From Botryococcus braunii (taxonomy: Eukaryota > Chlorophyta > Trebouxiophyceae): DNA of 64,000 bases. Of this stretch, positions 23,101 to 32,700 are shown one piece after another. The stretch lies in contig KV908338.1 of assembly GCA_002005505.1 (NCBI GenBank), positions 800,659 to 864,658 on the forward strand, read 5' to 3'. Made by a program: the position numbers and the translations under genes. The first letter of the stretch is position 1. The number at the start of each line of letters is the position of its first letter. The notes under the pieces are model-generated. The model did no database searches. It was not told the origin of the DNA and was given only the letters and a program-made list of their open reading frames with translations.

Positions 23101-23205
23101 CCCTTTAACCATGTCCTCTTTTCTAATCCTTGACATATTGTGAGGTGACAAGTGACCTAAAAGTGCCATAGGTCCACTTTCTCTATGTCTATTTGTGCTA
23201 TGCAA
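20128..23205 (-). CDS. Element A pol: integrase, reverse transcriptase, RNase H (copia)
   Basis: A 1,025-codon frame. In order: the end of the GAG pre-integrase zinc region; integrase core with VVHMDVIGPISP, IRTDNGTEF and EQNGKIERL (the D, D and E positions); reverse transcriptase with LYVDDILIVSED around residue 709; RNase H of the copia type with STVEAEFISM and MFTKVL near the C-terminus. Integrase before RT fixes it as Ty1/copia. The true beginning of the product is upstream in the gag-PR frame: this frame joins it at about 23,160 only if one base is skipped back or restored. The ATG-less start at 23,205 is simply the open-frame limit. Catalytic residues look complete, so the polymerase may be functional. 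Confidence 0.93.
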   Translation of the reverse strand: MHSTNRHRESGPMALLGHLSPHNMSRIRKEDMVKGMSLPTIDLSKHIGNHGVCEPCMLGKMTTQPFKTTNTKCTRKLEVVHMDVIGPISPESNDGEKYALSVIDEFTEFSKVILLKSKSDAVKEATLLLTTWQNQCECRVKYIRTDNGTEFIGLDKFCRKYGVVHQKTAPYAHEQNGKIERLNRTLQERARAMLAATDLPTEYWGDALLTANYLRNVCAVANLSITPFEAWFGHKPNLSHLRVFGCKCFALILKSKRAGKFDCVSSEGIFLGYDDLSQNYRVLIDGKVDVHAGEFVRFEEVTADVSGSDPAGTVNDDLSDVPDLVESDSAFDYTTDEDGPTDPLTDVPASMPDVSLAPLGSLEVTSPGAQVRGGEQLSAGMAGEPGEVLAQQESIPMETRGGHKGLAGDLDLEVPETRSTSSLGARPFNGGVTQVTSHNSVEGYVSDSHLEPVEFDFLAASIPHSPAGLFGGRYPERKRNTIHTSETNQTNTFSNFCGYVQVQKDTVIVEPATYVDAVNSPEADKWVQAMDEEMKSLKALGTWSYVVVDNKEFKKALPVKWVYKVKLSELGEVERFKARLVAKGFKQIYGVDYTEVYAPVSKHSTLRYMLSLAVTRDMRVHQMDVSTAFLHGDLAEDVKVKQPEGYHVGGPNTVCQLHKALYGLKQAPRAWYVTISSYLKSAGFVISDADPSLFILQSVEGATVYLLLYVDDILIVSEDIASIENTKSLLSAKFSVKDLGEARHFLGMQLSFQYDEGGVLKSIKLSNEKLVTDILESFDMTNCRTKSVPLDASWKLQKDVGDPLPSENRFRELVGGILYLANTVRPDLSYSAGLLARFSNQPTSTHLSAGMNVLRYLAATKELGLEWERGKGGLEAFVDSDYAGDLDGRKSTSGYVFMSSGAAVSWGSKLQPLVALSTVEAEFISMCTGVQEALWFSKLMSDLGEGEGGVVVYTDNTGALANIKGIPISTRTKHIAVRYHRVRDEVEKGAIIPKYVGTAENIADMFTKVLAKAPFIKLRAQAGLK

Positions 23206-25541
23206 GTCTCAACTTGGTTTACCTCCTTACTGAATGTCACATGTTTTTCAGTAATGGACAAGTCAATGAACCATTGATAAGGAAAGCAGTGTTCTGCATA
23301 ACCTAAATTGGTTCCATTTGAATCTGTGATAAAACATTCAATGCCTAGAATATTCACATTTAGGCCATCAAGATATGCTTTTCCCACAGACAGCAGATAT
23401 TTCTTGGAGGTAGGGACATACTTGACATTGTAAAGAACAAAGGATGTTCCAAACTCTGAGAATACTTTCATTTTTCCCTCTCCAAGTATAGCTTCCCTTT
23501 TGCCATTTGCCACTACAAGGTATTCTGGGTCCTTGTACTCAACATAGTCTATCATATTCTCTTTGCTAGGGGAAATATGATCAGTTGAGCCGCTATCAAT
23601 CAGCCAAGCAGGCAGGGAGGGGGTTGAATTGACTGATTCCCTTCTTACACAGTTACTAAATACCTCCCTTGAGTACTGCTCCAACTTGGGGCAGTTCCTC
23701 TTCACATGACCTGGCTCCTTACAGTGGTAACATAGGAGCGTTGACCTTCCTTGCTGTTGGAAAGCCTGTCTGCTTGCCTGAGCATCATTCACACTTTCCT
23801 TAGTATCTCTCAGTACCTCAACATTGTGTGCAGATGGCCTTCCAGCATTGTTCTTGCTCCCACCCTTATTCCCATATGTTGGATTTGTAACGTTTCTAAC
23901 ATATGGTTTGGGTGCTGGTGTGCTTGCTTTCTTGTTTTGTAACTTACTGTATGTGAGTTCAAGAACATGTTGCAACTTATGTATGTCTGCTTTATCATAG
24001 CATACAGAAGTTTGAAATTGTCTGTCAGCCTCATATTCATCTGACAAGCCCGCCAATAACATGGCACACAATGTGAGATCAGAATAAAACTCGCCCAAAC
24101 TCTTGATAGTATTTGCGATTTTCCTCCCTCTTAAGATGTATGCAGATGGCTTTTCTCCTGGGAACATGGTCAAGGTCCTAGCCTCATTGTGTAGACTGAT
24201 TAACTTGCCTTGTGCCCTTACCCTGAATACGTCTAGAAGGGTATGCCACATCACATAAGCTGAATACTGGTCTGAGATTTGTACCAAATACTCTTCAGTG
24301 CAAGACTGTGTTATAAGTGTCTGAGCTTTGAAGTCATCCAAGGAACCCTCACAGTCATCATGCACACAATATGCAACTCCCATTTCCATTAACATGGTGT
24401 AAACATGCTTGCTCCACATCACCCAATTGTTGTCGTTTAACTTAATTGGTTCCAGTTTCGGAGTAAGTTTTTGATATGAATATGGGACAGGACCAGTGGG
24501 GTAAGTGACACCAGGAAAACCTGTAGACGTGAACGGAGCAGGTCTTCTGCCACCAGGAGGAATACCTCCTGTGGGTGGACCACCACTAAAAGGGGGACCC
24601 CCACCACCACCACCACCTGGCCCACCAGGCCCACCAGGACCTCCAGGCCCACCAGGCCCTCCACCGCCACCACCACCAGCCCCACCACTGGGGCCAACAC
24701 CACCAGGAACACCCCCAGCAGCACTGATAATAGGAACATTACCGTAAAATGTTGCTCTCGATGCTTGACTGGGGCGCTGTGCAGCTCCTGCAGGACCAAC
24801 AGGAGGGCCCCCACTGTATGGAGGACCTCCACCAGGAGGACCAGCTCCTGGAAGTACCATTGGGACAGCTGCAGCAGCCTGCGTTGTTGCCTGTGGGATG
24901 TTTGGCAATGTGGGGTTAAGACTATTTAACATTGCAGTAGTCATACTAACTGGCAACATGCCCCCACTAGGGAGCGGAACGTACACTAACTGTGTACCAC
25001 CTAGCTGCGCATTTTGAGAGACATTCACACCGACACTACTAGCCAAAGGAACAGATGCAGGTTGCGTTACTTGTGACTGACTGATTTGCACAGCAGCATT
25101 GCTGACATTTGTCCTAGGCAAAGCAAGTGAAGGTTGAAAGTTACCTCTTGTCACAGCTGGGCCACTAGTAACAGGAACACTTCTAGTCCTAAGTGCCCTA
25201 CTAGCTAATAAACCGGGATTGAACCCATATACCTGTCTTGCACCTGGTGCCTGACTCCCAGGCTGATTTGAAGGACCACCTGAGTGCACTTCAACAGACT
25301 CAGTCAGTAAACTACTCTGCTCAAGAGATGAGTAATTTGGTTGGCTGTCATTTTCTGTATCAGATACTTCACTCTCGTCTTCATTGCTGGAGTGTTGCAA
25401 ACCAGGATTTTCATGCAAGGCATTAATACCAGAGGGAGAATACACATCTTCCTCATACATAGTGTTATACACACCTTCTATTGAGACAGGAACATCATAT
25501 GGTTCCTCCACTATCTCAGAAAGGGTATACGTAGCACTCAT
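23157..25541 (-). CDS. Element A gag and aspartic protease (copia)
   Basis: 794 codons from ATG at 25,541. N-terminal acidic and Ser-rich segment, a Pro/Gln-rich stretch, a glycine-proline collagen-like run (around residues 255-325), the copia gag fold, a CCHC knuckle CYHCKEPGHVKRNC near residue 604, and the protease active site WLIDSGSTDH near residue 646. The frame stops at TAG (23,159-23,157) just after LWH of the pre-integrase domain. Pol follows in the -1 frame, overlapping by 49 bp. Gag should form the virus-like particle and the protease should mature it. Confidence 0.92.
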   Translation of the reverse strand: MSATYTLSEIVEEPYDVPVSIEGVYNTMYEEDVYSPSGINALHENPGLQHSSNEDESEVSDTENDSQPNYSSLEQSSLLTESVEVHSGGPSNQPGSQAPGARQVYGFNPGLLASRALRTRSVPVTSGPAVTRGNFQPSLALPRTNVSNAAVQISQSQVTQPASVPLASSVGVNVSQNAQLGGTQLVYVPLPSGGMLPVSMTTAMLNSLNPTLPNIPQATTQAAAAVPMVLPGAGPPGGGPPYSGGPPVGPAGAAQRPSQASRATFYGNVPIISAAGGVPGGVGPSGGAGGGGGGGPGGPGGPGGPGGPGGGGGGGPPFSGGPPTGGIPPGGRRPAPFTSTGFPGVTYPTGPVPYSYQKLTPKLEPIKLNDNNWVMWSKHVYTMLMEMGVAYCVHDDCEGSLDDFKAQTLITQSCTEEYLVQISDQYSAYVMWHTLLDVFRVRAQGKLISLHNEARTLTMFPGEKPSAYILRGRKIANTIKSLGEFYSDLTLCAMLLAGLSDEYEADRQFQTSVCYDKADIHKLQHVLELTYSKLQNKKASTPAPKPYVRNVTNPTYGNKGGSKNNAGRPSAHNVEVLRDTKESVNDAQASRQAFQQQGRSTLLCYHCKEPGHVKRNCPKLEQYSREVFSNCVRRESVNSTPSLPAWLIDSGSTDHISPSKENMIDYVEYKDPEYLVVANGKREAILGEGKMKVFSEFGTSFVLYNVKYVPTSKKYLLSVGKAYLDGLNVNILGIECFITDSNGTNLGYAEHCFPYQWFIDLSITEKHVTFSKEVNQVETCIAQIDIEKVDLWHF

Positions 25542-26187
25542 AATCAGCTAGTCCTATACCTCAAGGACAGCTCAACTGCAAACACTAGTACTTTTCCTTA
25601 AAGACAAGTGATGCAATCACACACAGATCCTATTCCTCAAGGACTGTAAACAACTACTCTTTTACCACAAAGAGAAGTCAAAGATTGTTAAAACACCGAT
25701 CCTATACCACAAGGACGGCACAACTGCAAGCACTAGTACTTTTCCTCAAAGACAAGTGATGCAATCAACCACAGATCCTATCTTTCAAGGTCTGTAAACA
25801 ACTACTCTTTTACCACAAAGAGAAGTCAAGTTTGTTAACACCGCCGATTCTATACGTCTAGATCAGCCGATCGTGACCACGTGTCACCGAGTTAAGAAAG
25901 AAATAATTTACCAACCTTGGTTTTCTGCACCAGAAAACCTCCACACAACTTACCGTGCCTCTCTCACCACCACTTTGACTTAATCGTCAAAGCAGCCGAG
26001 AAGCCCTTCGACCAAAGATGCCCGCAACAGATATTTAGGGTCGATTCTCTGAAGTAAACCCAATAAATTGGATCTGCAAACAGAGAGCCAACACCTATCT
26101 ACCATTAGATTGCAAAGAACCGTGTGGACAAGGCGTATTGCCCACACAAGACGAGGTAGATCACCACGCCGACCGTGTCATTGAGCT
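25542..26187 (-). repeat. Element A 5' leader with tandem duplication
   Basis: Two adjacent units of 148 bp (25,553-25,700 and 25,701-25,848), each apparently two diverged halves of about 74 bp sharing CCTAT-CCTCAAGGA and ACTYTTTTACC-like words. Non-coding; it precedes the gag start. Confidence 0.85.
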
Positions 26188-26199
26188 TCGCCGATACCA
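26188..26199 (-). promoter_or_regulatory. Element A primer binding site
   Basis: Element-sense TGGTATCGGCGA directly abuts the 5' LTR. It would pair with a tRNA 3' end reading UCGCCGAUACCA. The implied A1:U72 pair is the hallmark of eukaryotic initiator tRNA-Met (inference). The same 12 bases occur in elements B, C, D and E. Confidence 0.85.
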
Positions 26200-27228
26200 T
26201 TTTATAAAATGGCACGGTCCAGCGTCAATCTACACACATTTCAGACACCCTGTGACATAATGCAATCATTAGCAATGCTCACAGAAGACAGTATGGACAG
26301 CCCTTATCCTCTCGAAGGGCTTCACAGACTGGAGTTCGTCACGTATGAACTTTTACAATGTATGTGTGTTATGATGTGACTCACTAAGCTAAGCAAAACA
26401 TAAGGGATACCTGTGACATAATGCAATCATTAGCAATGCTCACAGAAGACAGTATGGACAGCCCTTATCCTCTCGAAGGGCTTCACAGACTGGAGTTCGT
26501 CACGTATGAACTGACCAATCTCACTGCCTTCATCCCTTTAAATACTACGGAAGGCTGACATCATTGCCTCCTCTGCATTTGCTAGTCTTTGTCACTATTA
26601 ACACTACGGAGAGTTGATCTGCGGCTCCGTACTATGCGTGAATTCGTAGAACCGTACACTCATCGTTCAGTCCTACCGGATTCTTCACGAACTCGACCCG
26701 AAAATATCTTAGACCGTCTAAACGACAAGATCTATCCGCAAAAGCTTCGATCCAGAACCTCGGAGCCGACCGTACGCTCCGTGAAATGACTCGATGAGAA
26801 GATATTTACTCCGTGAACCCGTTCGGATCTCGATCTGATCACCGAGTTAGTTCCTGAGACCTTTAAACCACTCGGAGTTGGTGCATTTACGTCTAACTTA
26901 CTCGAATCTCACGATAAGAACCGTAATTGCACCCCGGAACTTCTACTGTAAGTCCGTACCACCCTGTACACTCCAGGATAAAGTCTGCAGGCCCTTTAAC
27001 TTTATTCAAATGTCATGAGTAAGTCTCAAATGTCCTTTATCAGTCAATATACTTGCACATTTATTCTATACACCAAGTATATCAACAACGTGTCATGCAG
27101 TACACCTGTACCTTATGCAGCTGTACCTTATTTGGACTCTTCAAACATGCAGACAAATGTAGGGGACTCTCATCAGATGTGAAGTGAAATTTTTCCCAAG
27201 TACAGCTGATGATCCCCATTTTATAACA
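26200..27228 (-). repeat. Element A 5' LTR
   Basis: 1,029 bp, matching the copy at 19,014-20,042 apart from four differences that I noticed, and carrying the same internal duplication. Confidence 0.95.
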
Positions 27229-27245
27229 GTATGTATATATATATA

Positions 27246-27506
27246 TGTAGCATTTCCTAGGGTATAATGCTCTAGTATGGTCCTTGGCATTGCTCTTTGA
27301 CTTGCCATGTGATCTGGATTCGCAGTACAACCTCGCTCAAGTAGTTCGCTCGGTTGCCCGACTACGCGTCTGTGGCAGTACAGTATAATTCAATCCACCC
27401 TGGGTTTAAGAGTACGCTTGCGAATCAATCATGTAACACTCCTTCGTTGCACACCACGAACGTCTCACTGTCTCATAAAAACCTCTTCCGCTTAGTTAAC
27501 GCTACA
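27246..27506 (+). repeat. Element B 5' LTR
   Basis: 261 bp, starts TGTAGCATTTCC, ends GCTACA, one base before the PBS. Clearly homologous to the 255-bp LTRs of C but diverged by many substitutions and short indels. Confidence 0.9.
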
Positions 27507-27507
27507 G

Positions 27508-27539
27508 TGGTATCGGCGACAAGGATCAGTTCCTTGTCG
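27508..27539 (+). promoter_or_regulatory. Element B PBS with overlapping hairpin
   Basis: PBS TGGTATCGGCGA (27,508-27,519). Its last three bases start a perfect 9-bp stem, CGACAAGGA (27,517-27,525) with TCCTTGTCG (27,531-27,539), loop TCAGT. Confidence 0.85.
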
Positions 27540-27576
27540 TTCGTTCGTGGTGCGTTTCTTTTCCTTTCGGATTGTG

Positions 27577-28026
27577 ATGTCTCGGCATCCTCGTTCGGGT
27601 TCAAGGGCTCGTGCACCTAGTCCTGGCATCGCAGAGCCAGATCCATCCATAGATCTTCTTGCTTATGTATATGTAGATCGTTCATGGGTAGATCCTCGTT
27701 GTATGCTTAGGCGTTTGGTAGATATCGGTGCCCTGCTCGAAGGAGCCGTTGCATTAGGATCTAGTGTTCCGTCGCATTCCCCTCCAGTTGATACCGCTCA
27801 GAGCATTTCAGAGGAACTTGAGATGTTAATTCAGTGCTCTCTCGCGCAACCTGCACCTGTGGTCGTGCCGCAGCCCATACCAACGGCAACTCCGGCATCG
27901 GCTACAGCCTCGTCAGGTTCAGGCTTGGCATCCGCTCGGTCCGTGGAGGTGGCTACGACGTTCTTCCGTTGCTTCCAATTACACCTTGAGTTGAGGAAGC
28001 ACTTTCAAAAATCAAATACAACTTGA
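27577..28026 (+). pseudogene. Element B gag, internally deleted
   Basis: ATG at 27,577 opens MSRHPRSGSRARAPSP, homologous to the gag start of C. After ARSVEVATTF the frame jumps straight to RCFQLHLELRK, which in C lies some 165 residues later. The capsid core and most of the knuckle region are therefore missing. The reading frame itself stays open to 28,026. Confidence 0.85.
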
Positions 28027-28072
28027 TTTGTTGGACTTCTTTGGTATTACAGCAGTGTGAGGCCTGTTTCAG

Positions 28073-28750
28073 ATGTCTGCCAACTGTTCAGTGACCCAGT
28101 ATGGGATTCCTGTTTTGTATGGGCTTGGTAATCTGCAGAATTTCTTTCACAGTTGTTGCCATTCTTTCATGTCCCATATTGTGGATGGGCATGGTTTGTG
28201 TAGAGAGTTTCAGACATCCCCCCATGCCAGTGACTTGATCAATCCTGTGTGCATGTATAAGAGAGATGCAGCTCCTCACCTTCTTTCTAGTGATGCTCAT
28301 GTTGTCTTGTTTGTTGATGGTAGTAACAGGGAGTGTACTGTTAGCCAGCTTGTGTCACAGCTACTGCCAGGTACTAGATTGACTGTGCTCTCTTGCCTGA
28401 GCCACTGTGAACAGGTGCTGGAAGGGACTACACAACAACAGTCTCATGATGTATTGCTCTCGGCTTCTGTTTTGGATGCACTGGGTCTTACTTCCACCTT
28501 TAAGAGCTCACCCCACTGCAGTTCCCATACAGGCTTGCCCTTATATCGTTGCCTGGTACAGACTGGTTGTCTCAGTGTGAAGGAGAAACCCCTGCCCGCA
28601 ACTTCTTTTGACTCTTTTGTTCAGCTTGACAGTAGACACATTGTGAATGGTCTTGATCTTTCCTCCACTTGCATAGAGTTTGAGGGAATTCTTGCTAGTA
28701 GACCTGTCAAGATTTTGTTGGACAGTGGAGCCTCTGCAAATTTTATTGAT
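28073..28750 (+). pseudogene. Element B pol N-terminal segment and start of protease
   Basis: Homologous to the N-terminus of C pol: a roughly 200-residue pre-protease region, then [12 protein letters not shown], the retropepsin active site. Element C inserted immediately after it. The frame downstream to 28,825 belongs to the LTR of C. A frame disruption separates it from gag. Confidence 0.88.
28746..28750. repeat. Target site duplication of element C (TTGAT), left copy
   Basis: Matches 35,070-35,074; falls within the protease coding sequence of B. Confidence 0.92.
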
Positions 28751-29005
28751 TGTAGTATATCAGCGGAAGAGAGTTTAGGAATCAGACAATTCGTGATGTG
28801 CACGGAAAGAGTGTTACATGAATGAGCCGCAGGTCCACCCTTAATGCCATCCAGGGTTGAATGTACAGTGTACTGCCACAGACGTGTAGTCGGGCAACCG
28901 AGCGAACTACCTGAGCGAGGTTGTACTGCGAACTCAGATCACATGGCAAGTCATAGAGCAATGCCAAGGACCATACTAGAGCATTAGACCCTAGGAAATG
29001 CTACA
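28751..29005 (-). repeat. Element C 3' LTR
   Basis: 255 bp, TGTAGTATATC to GAAATGCTACA on the plus strand; same as 34,815-35,069 on visual comparison. Confidence 0.95.
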
Positions 29006-29754
29006 TGCCCTCCCCCTTGGCATAAGCTATGAGATGGTGTTTATGGCAATGGGGCCACAAACGTAAGACAGGGGTATCACGAACCCTGCTTACTGTAACT
29101 ATAGATAATCACACCTCCTATAGTTACTAACTACTGCAAGTCAGAGGATGAAGTCCACAAGCAAGTTTAGCACGACACAGACGAGGGACTCATCTGCTCA
29201 ACGCTCGAATACCTTAACATTCTAAGGACTATCGTCTGCAAGCGGATCCTCCAACTTAGGGGACGAACTCTCTAGACAGCACTCACACCAGTGATGAAAC
29301 AATTAGGTTGAGTCCTCAGACTAGCACTTGTCCAAACCCTAGGTCCAGTTACCCTGCTTCGCAGTGTAACCTTCGCTTGAGGTGGCTTTCCATCAAAAGG
29401 CACAAGGCATATTGCCTAGAGCAGCAAGCTATACACACTAACTGCCACATGGTGTATCTCATGGGTAAGATACCAAGCAAGTCATGCAGTCACGGAACTA
29501 CAATTTGCAGCTACACTGCATAGCATGTGCATCACAAAATGGAGCCGGGATAAAGAAACATAACCCATGCAAAACATAGAAGCAAGAGACATGCATGCAA
29601 GTCCCAATTCATGATTCCACCACCCTCCCAGACCCTCCCACCCTCCCTCCCTGATCCAAGCTGGCTGGCGAAGTCCAAGGGTCATCAGCCGCAAGTGGCT
29701 GGAAAAGTCCTCAAGCCGCAAGTGGCTTAATCAAGGGATGCCCGCAAGTGGGAC
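29006..29754 (-). other. Element C 3' untranslated region
   Basis: Starts (plus-strand left) with the PPT at about 29,006-29,018. Contains a pyrimidine-rich CCCTCCC stretch around 29,620-29,650. No coding signal. Confidence 0.7.
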
Positions 29755-32700
29755 TTAAGAAAGGACTGGTGCAACTGCCACGTCATCGGCCAGATGGCGA
29801 ACATGGGCAAGAGGCTCCCAAGTGTTCTCAGTCTCATCATAGCCTTTCCACTTGACCAAGTACTGCCAGGACTTTCCAACTCTCCTCTTAGCCAGAATAG
29901 CCTCCACTTCATAAACGCCGCCACGCTTATCTGCATACAACGGAGGAGGTGAAGTAACAGTCATAGGTGAGGATGAAGACACATAAGGCTTCAGCTGAGA
30001 AACATAAAACACAGGATGAATATTAACAGGCTCAGGCAAAACAAGTCTAAACGCTCTCGAACCAACTGCTGCAGCAATGAGAAAGGGCCCAAAATACTTA
30101 GCTGATAACTTTGACGAGAGCCCAGGCGCCAGCTGGTTCTTCCTGGCTGCCAGCAGCACCTGGTCCCCCACCTTGAAAGGGTGGTCTCGTCTCTTCTTAT
30201 CTGCATAGGACTTCTGCCGTTGCTGTGCAGAGGCAAGGTTAGACCGGGCACTTTTTAAGGCAGTCTGCAGCCCCTCAACCCACTCAGAAACTGCAGGGTT
30301 AGCAGAACGTGAAGGAACAGCAGAAGACAAAGGAGTAAGGGGGTGGCGCCCATGGTTCAAAAAGAAGGGTGTATGCAAGGTTGAAGCCTGGAGGGAGTTG
30401 TTATATGCAAACTCCACCATGCTGAGGTACTTGCACCAATCAGTCTGTCTCGGGCCCACAAACCCTCTTAACATGTCTTCCATAGTTCTGTTCATTCTCT
30501 CTGTCTGCCCGTCGGTCTAAGGGTGGTAAGCAGTAGCCATAGCAATGTCAGTGCCTAACAACTTAACAAAGGCCTTCCAGAAGTGACTAGTGAAACGAGG
30601 ATCTCTGTCACTAACAATGGATGTAGGCATCCCAAACCTAACAAAGACCTTATCAATAAACAGTTGTGCAAGTTGAGGTGCAGTGATGGTTTTAGTGCAT
30701 GCAGCCAAGACACACAACTTAGAAAACCTATCAACAAAAACCACAATGGAGTCAAACCCGCAACAGACAGGTAAATCAGTCACTAAATCAAGGGAAATGC
30801 TCTGCCAAGGTCCATCCGGAATAGGCAGTGGCTGAAGCAAACCATAAGGTACAGCTGCAGTCCCTTTTGTGCGCTGACAGGTATCACAAGACCTGCAAAA
30901 GTCCCTGACTGAAGAGCTGAGGCGTGGCCACCAAAACTCCCTGCACACTAGCTCATACATCTTGTTAATCCCAAGATGGCCAGAAAACGGTGTGGCATGG
31001 CACTCTCTCAACACCTTCTCCCTAAGTGCTTCAGGTACATACACCTTCCCTGACTGCACAGAATAAGGTACAGAGTCCCTTAACACCAAAACACCTTCAT
31101 CCACCAGCTTACTAACTTTGGGATCTGAAATACACAGCAAGGCAATTTCTTGTAAAATAGACGAGACAGAAACAGAGGAGACATGCATTACTGCCAAATC
31201 AACACGCCTAGACAAAGCATCTGCCACAACATTGTCAGTGCCCTTAACATATTTAATGTCAGGCATGAATCTCATGATCTCAGTAAGCCAACGTTCCTGC
31301 CTACTGGTCCTAACAGGGGCAGTCAACAAATATTTCAAAGCCTGCTGATCAGTGTGAACTGTGAATTTTGCACCCAACAGCACATGCTTCCATTTTAATA
31401 AAGCATGCACAAGAGCAATCAACTCTCTATCATAAGGGGCCAAATTCCTCTCAGGGGGCTGGAGTTTCCTGGACTCGAAGGCGACAGGCTGTAGTCCCTG
31501 CCCTTGATCCTGCTGCAAAACAGCACCCACAGCATAGCCTGAGGCATCCACATGTATCACAAAAGGTTTGTCCAAGTCTGGCATTAACAAACATGGAGGA
31601 GAGGAAACAAGATCTTTCAATGCATTAAAGGCATGGATTTGAGGTCCCTCCCAAGTCCAAGGCACATCCTTTTTGAGCAATTCAGTGAGAGGAAATGCAA
31701 CATCTGCAAAATGATCAATAAATGTGTCATAGTACTGTGTGAGCCCCAGAAAACCCCTCAACTGTGACACATTCAAGGGAGTGGGCCAGTCCCGGATGGC
31801 TGCAACCTTCCTTGGGTCCACCATAATCCCCTGTGGTGTCAACAAGTGACCCAAGTATTCCACCTGCTTGGACACAAACTCACATTTAGACCTTTTACAA
31901 TAAAACCTATGCTCCCTAAGCACTGACAAGACGATACGTAAATGCTCCATGTGTTCTTCCACAGACTTGGAATAAATAAGGATGTCATCCAGATAAACCA
32001 ACACAAATCTATCAAGGAAGGGTGCCAAGATAGAGTTCATAACAGACTGAAATGTCGCAGGAGCATTCGTAAGACCAAAAGGCATCACTGTGAACTCATA
32101 GTGACCATATCTAGTCTTAAAAGCTGTTTTCTCTATGCTGTCCTCATGCATCCTAATCTGATGATATCCAGAAGCAAGGTCCAACTTAGAAAATACACAA
32201 CTACCATGAAGTTGTTCAAACATCTCATCTATTCTAGGCAAAGGGTGTTGATTCCTAACTGTAATCCTATTGAGGGCCCTATAGTCTATACATAAACGCC
32301 AGCCACCATATTTCTTTGGAACAAACAAGATGGGTGCACCAAATGGTGAGGTAGATGGGCGGATGAAGCCTCTCTCAAGTAACTCCTGCAACTGCGCACG
32401 GAGTTCAGCCAGCTGAGCTCCGGACAGTGGGTATATGCGGGAGGCTGGAGGAGTTGCGTCCGGCTCCAATCTGATATGGTGGTCTCCAGCACGAGAAGGA
32501 GGGAGGCCTTCAGGAAGTCCAGACAACACATCCTTGAACTCCTGCAAAAGCTCCTCCAACTCTGGCACGTTATATGTGTTAGTATCCTGGGAGGTATTAG
32601 TCACTGCATTCAACTGAATAAGGTACATTGAGTCACCTGACTTAACAAGTTCCTCCACTTCCATGGCAGAAACCACATACTCAGGTAGACCCGACCTCTG

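Larger units (their letters stand above)
19014..27228 (-). mobile_element. Element A: full-length Ty1/copia LTR retrotransposon
   Basis: Two LTRs of 1,029 bp, matching 5-bp TSDs, PBS, PPT (GAGGGGAGG next to the 3' LTR), a gag-protease ORF and an integrase-RT-RNase H ORF in the copia order. The LTRs begin TGTTATAAAATGG in element sense and end in CCATTYTATAAAA, an imperfect terminal inverted repeat. I saw four LTR mismatches, so the insertion is young. The gag-PR and pol frames are offset by one base. It lies 12 bp from the LTR of element B. Confidence 0.95.

Noticed and set aside
24505..24747. Proline-rich ORF on the plus strand
   Set aside because: Antisense shadow of the Gly-rich part of element A gag.
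29006..29754. Host gene between C LTR and C pol
   Set aside because: No coding signal; its position makes it the 3' UTR of C.
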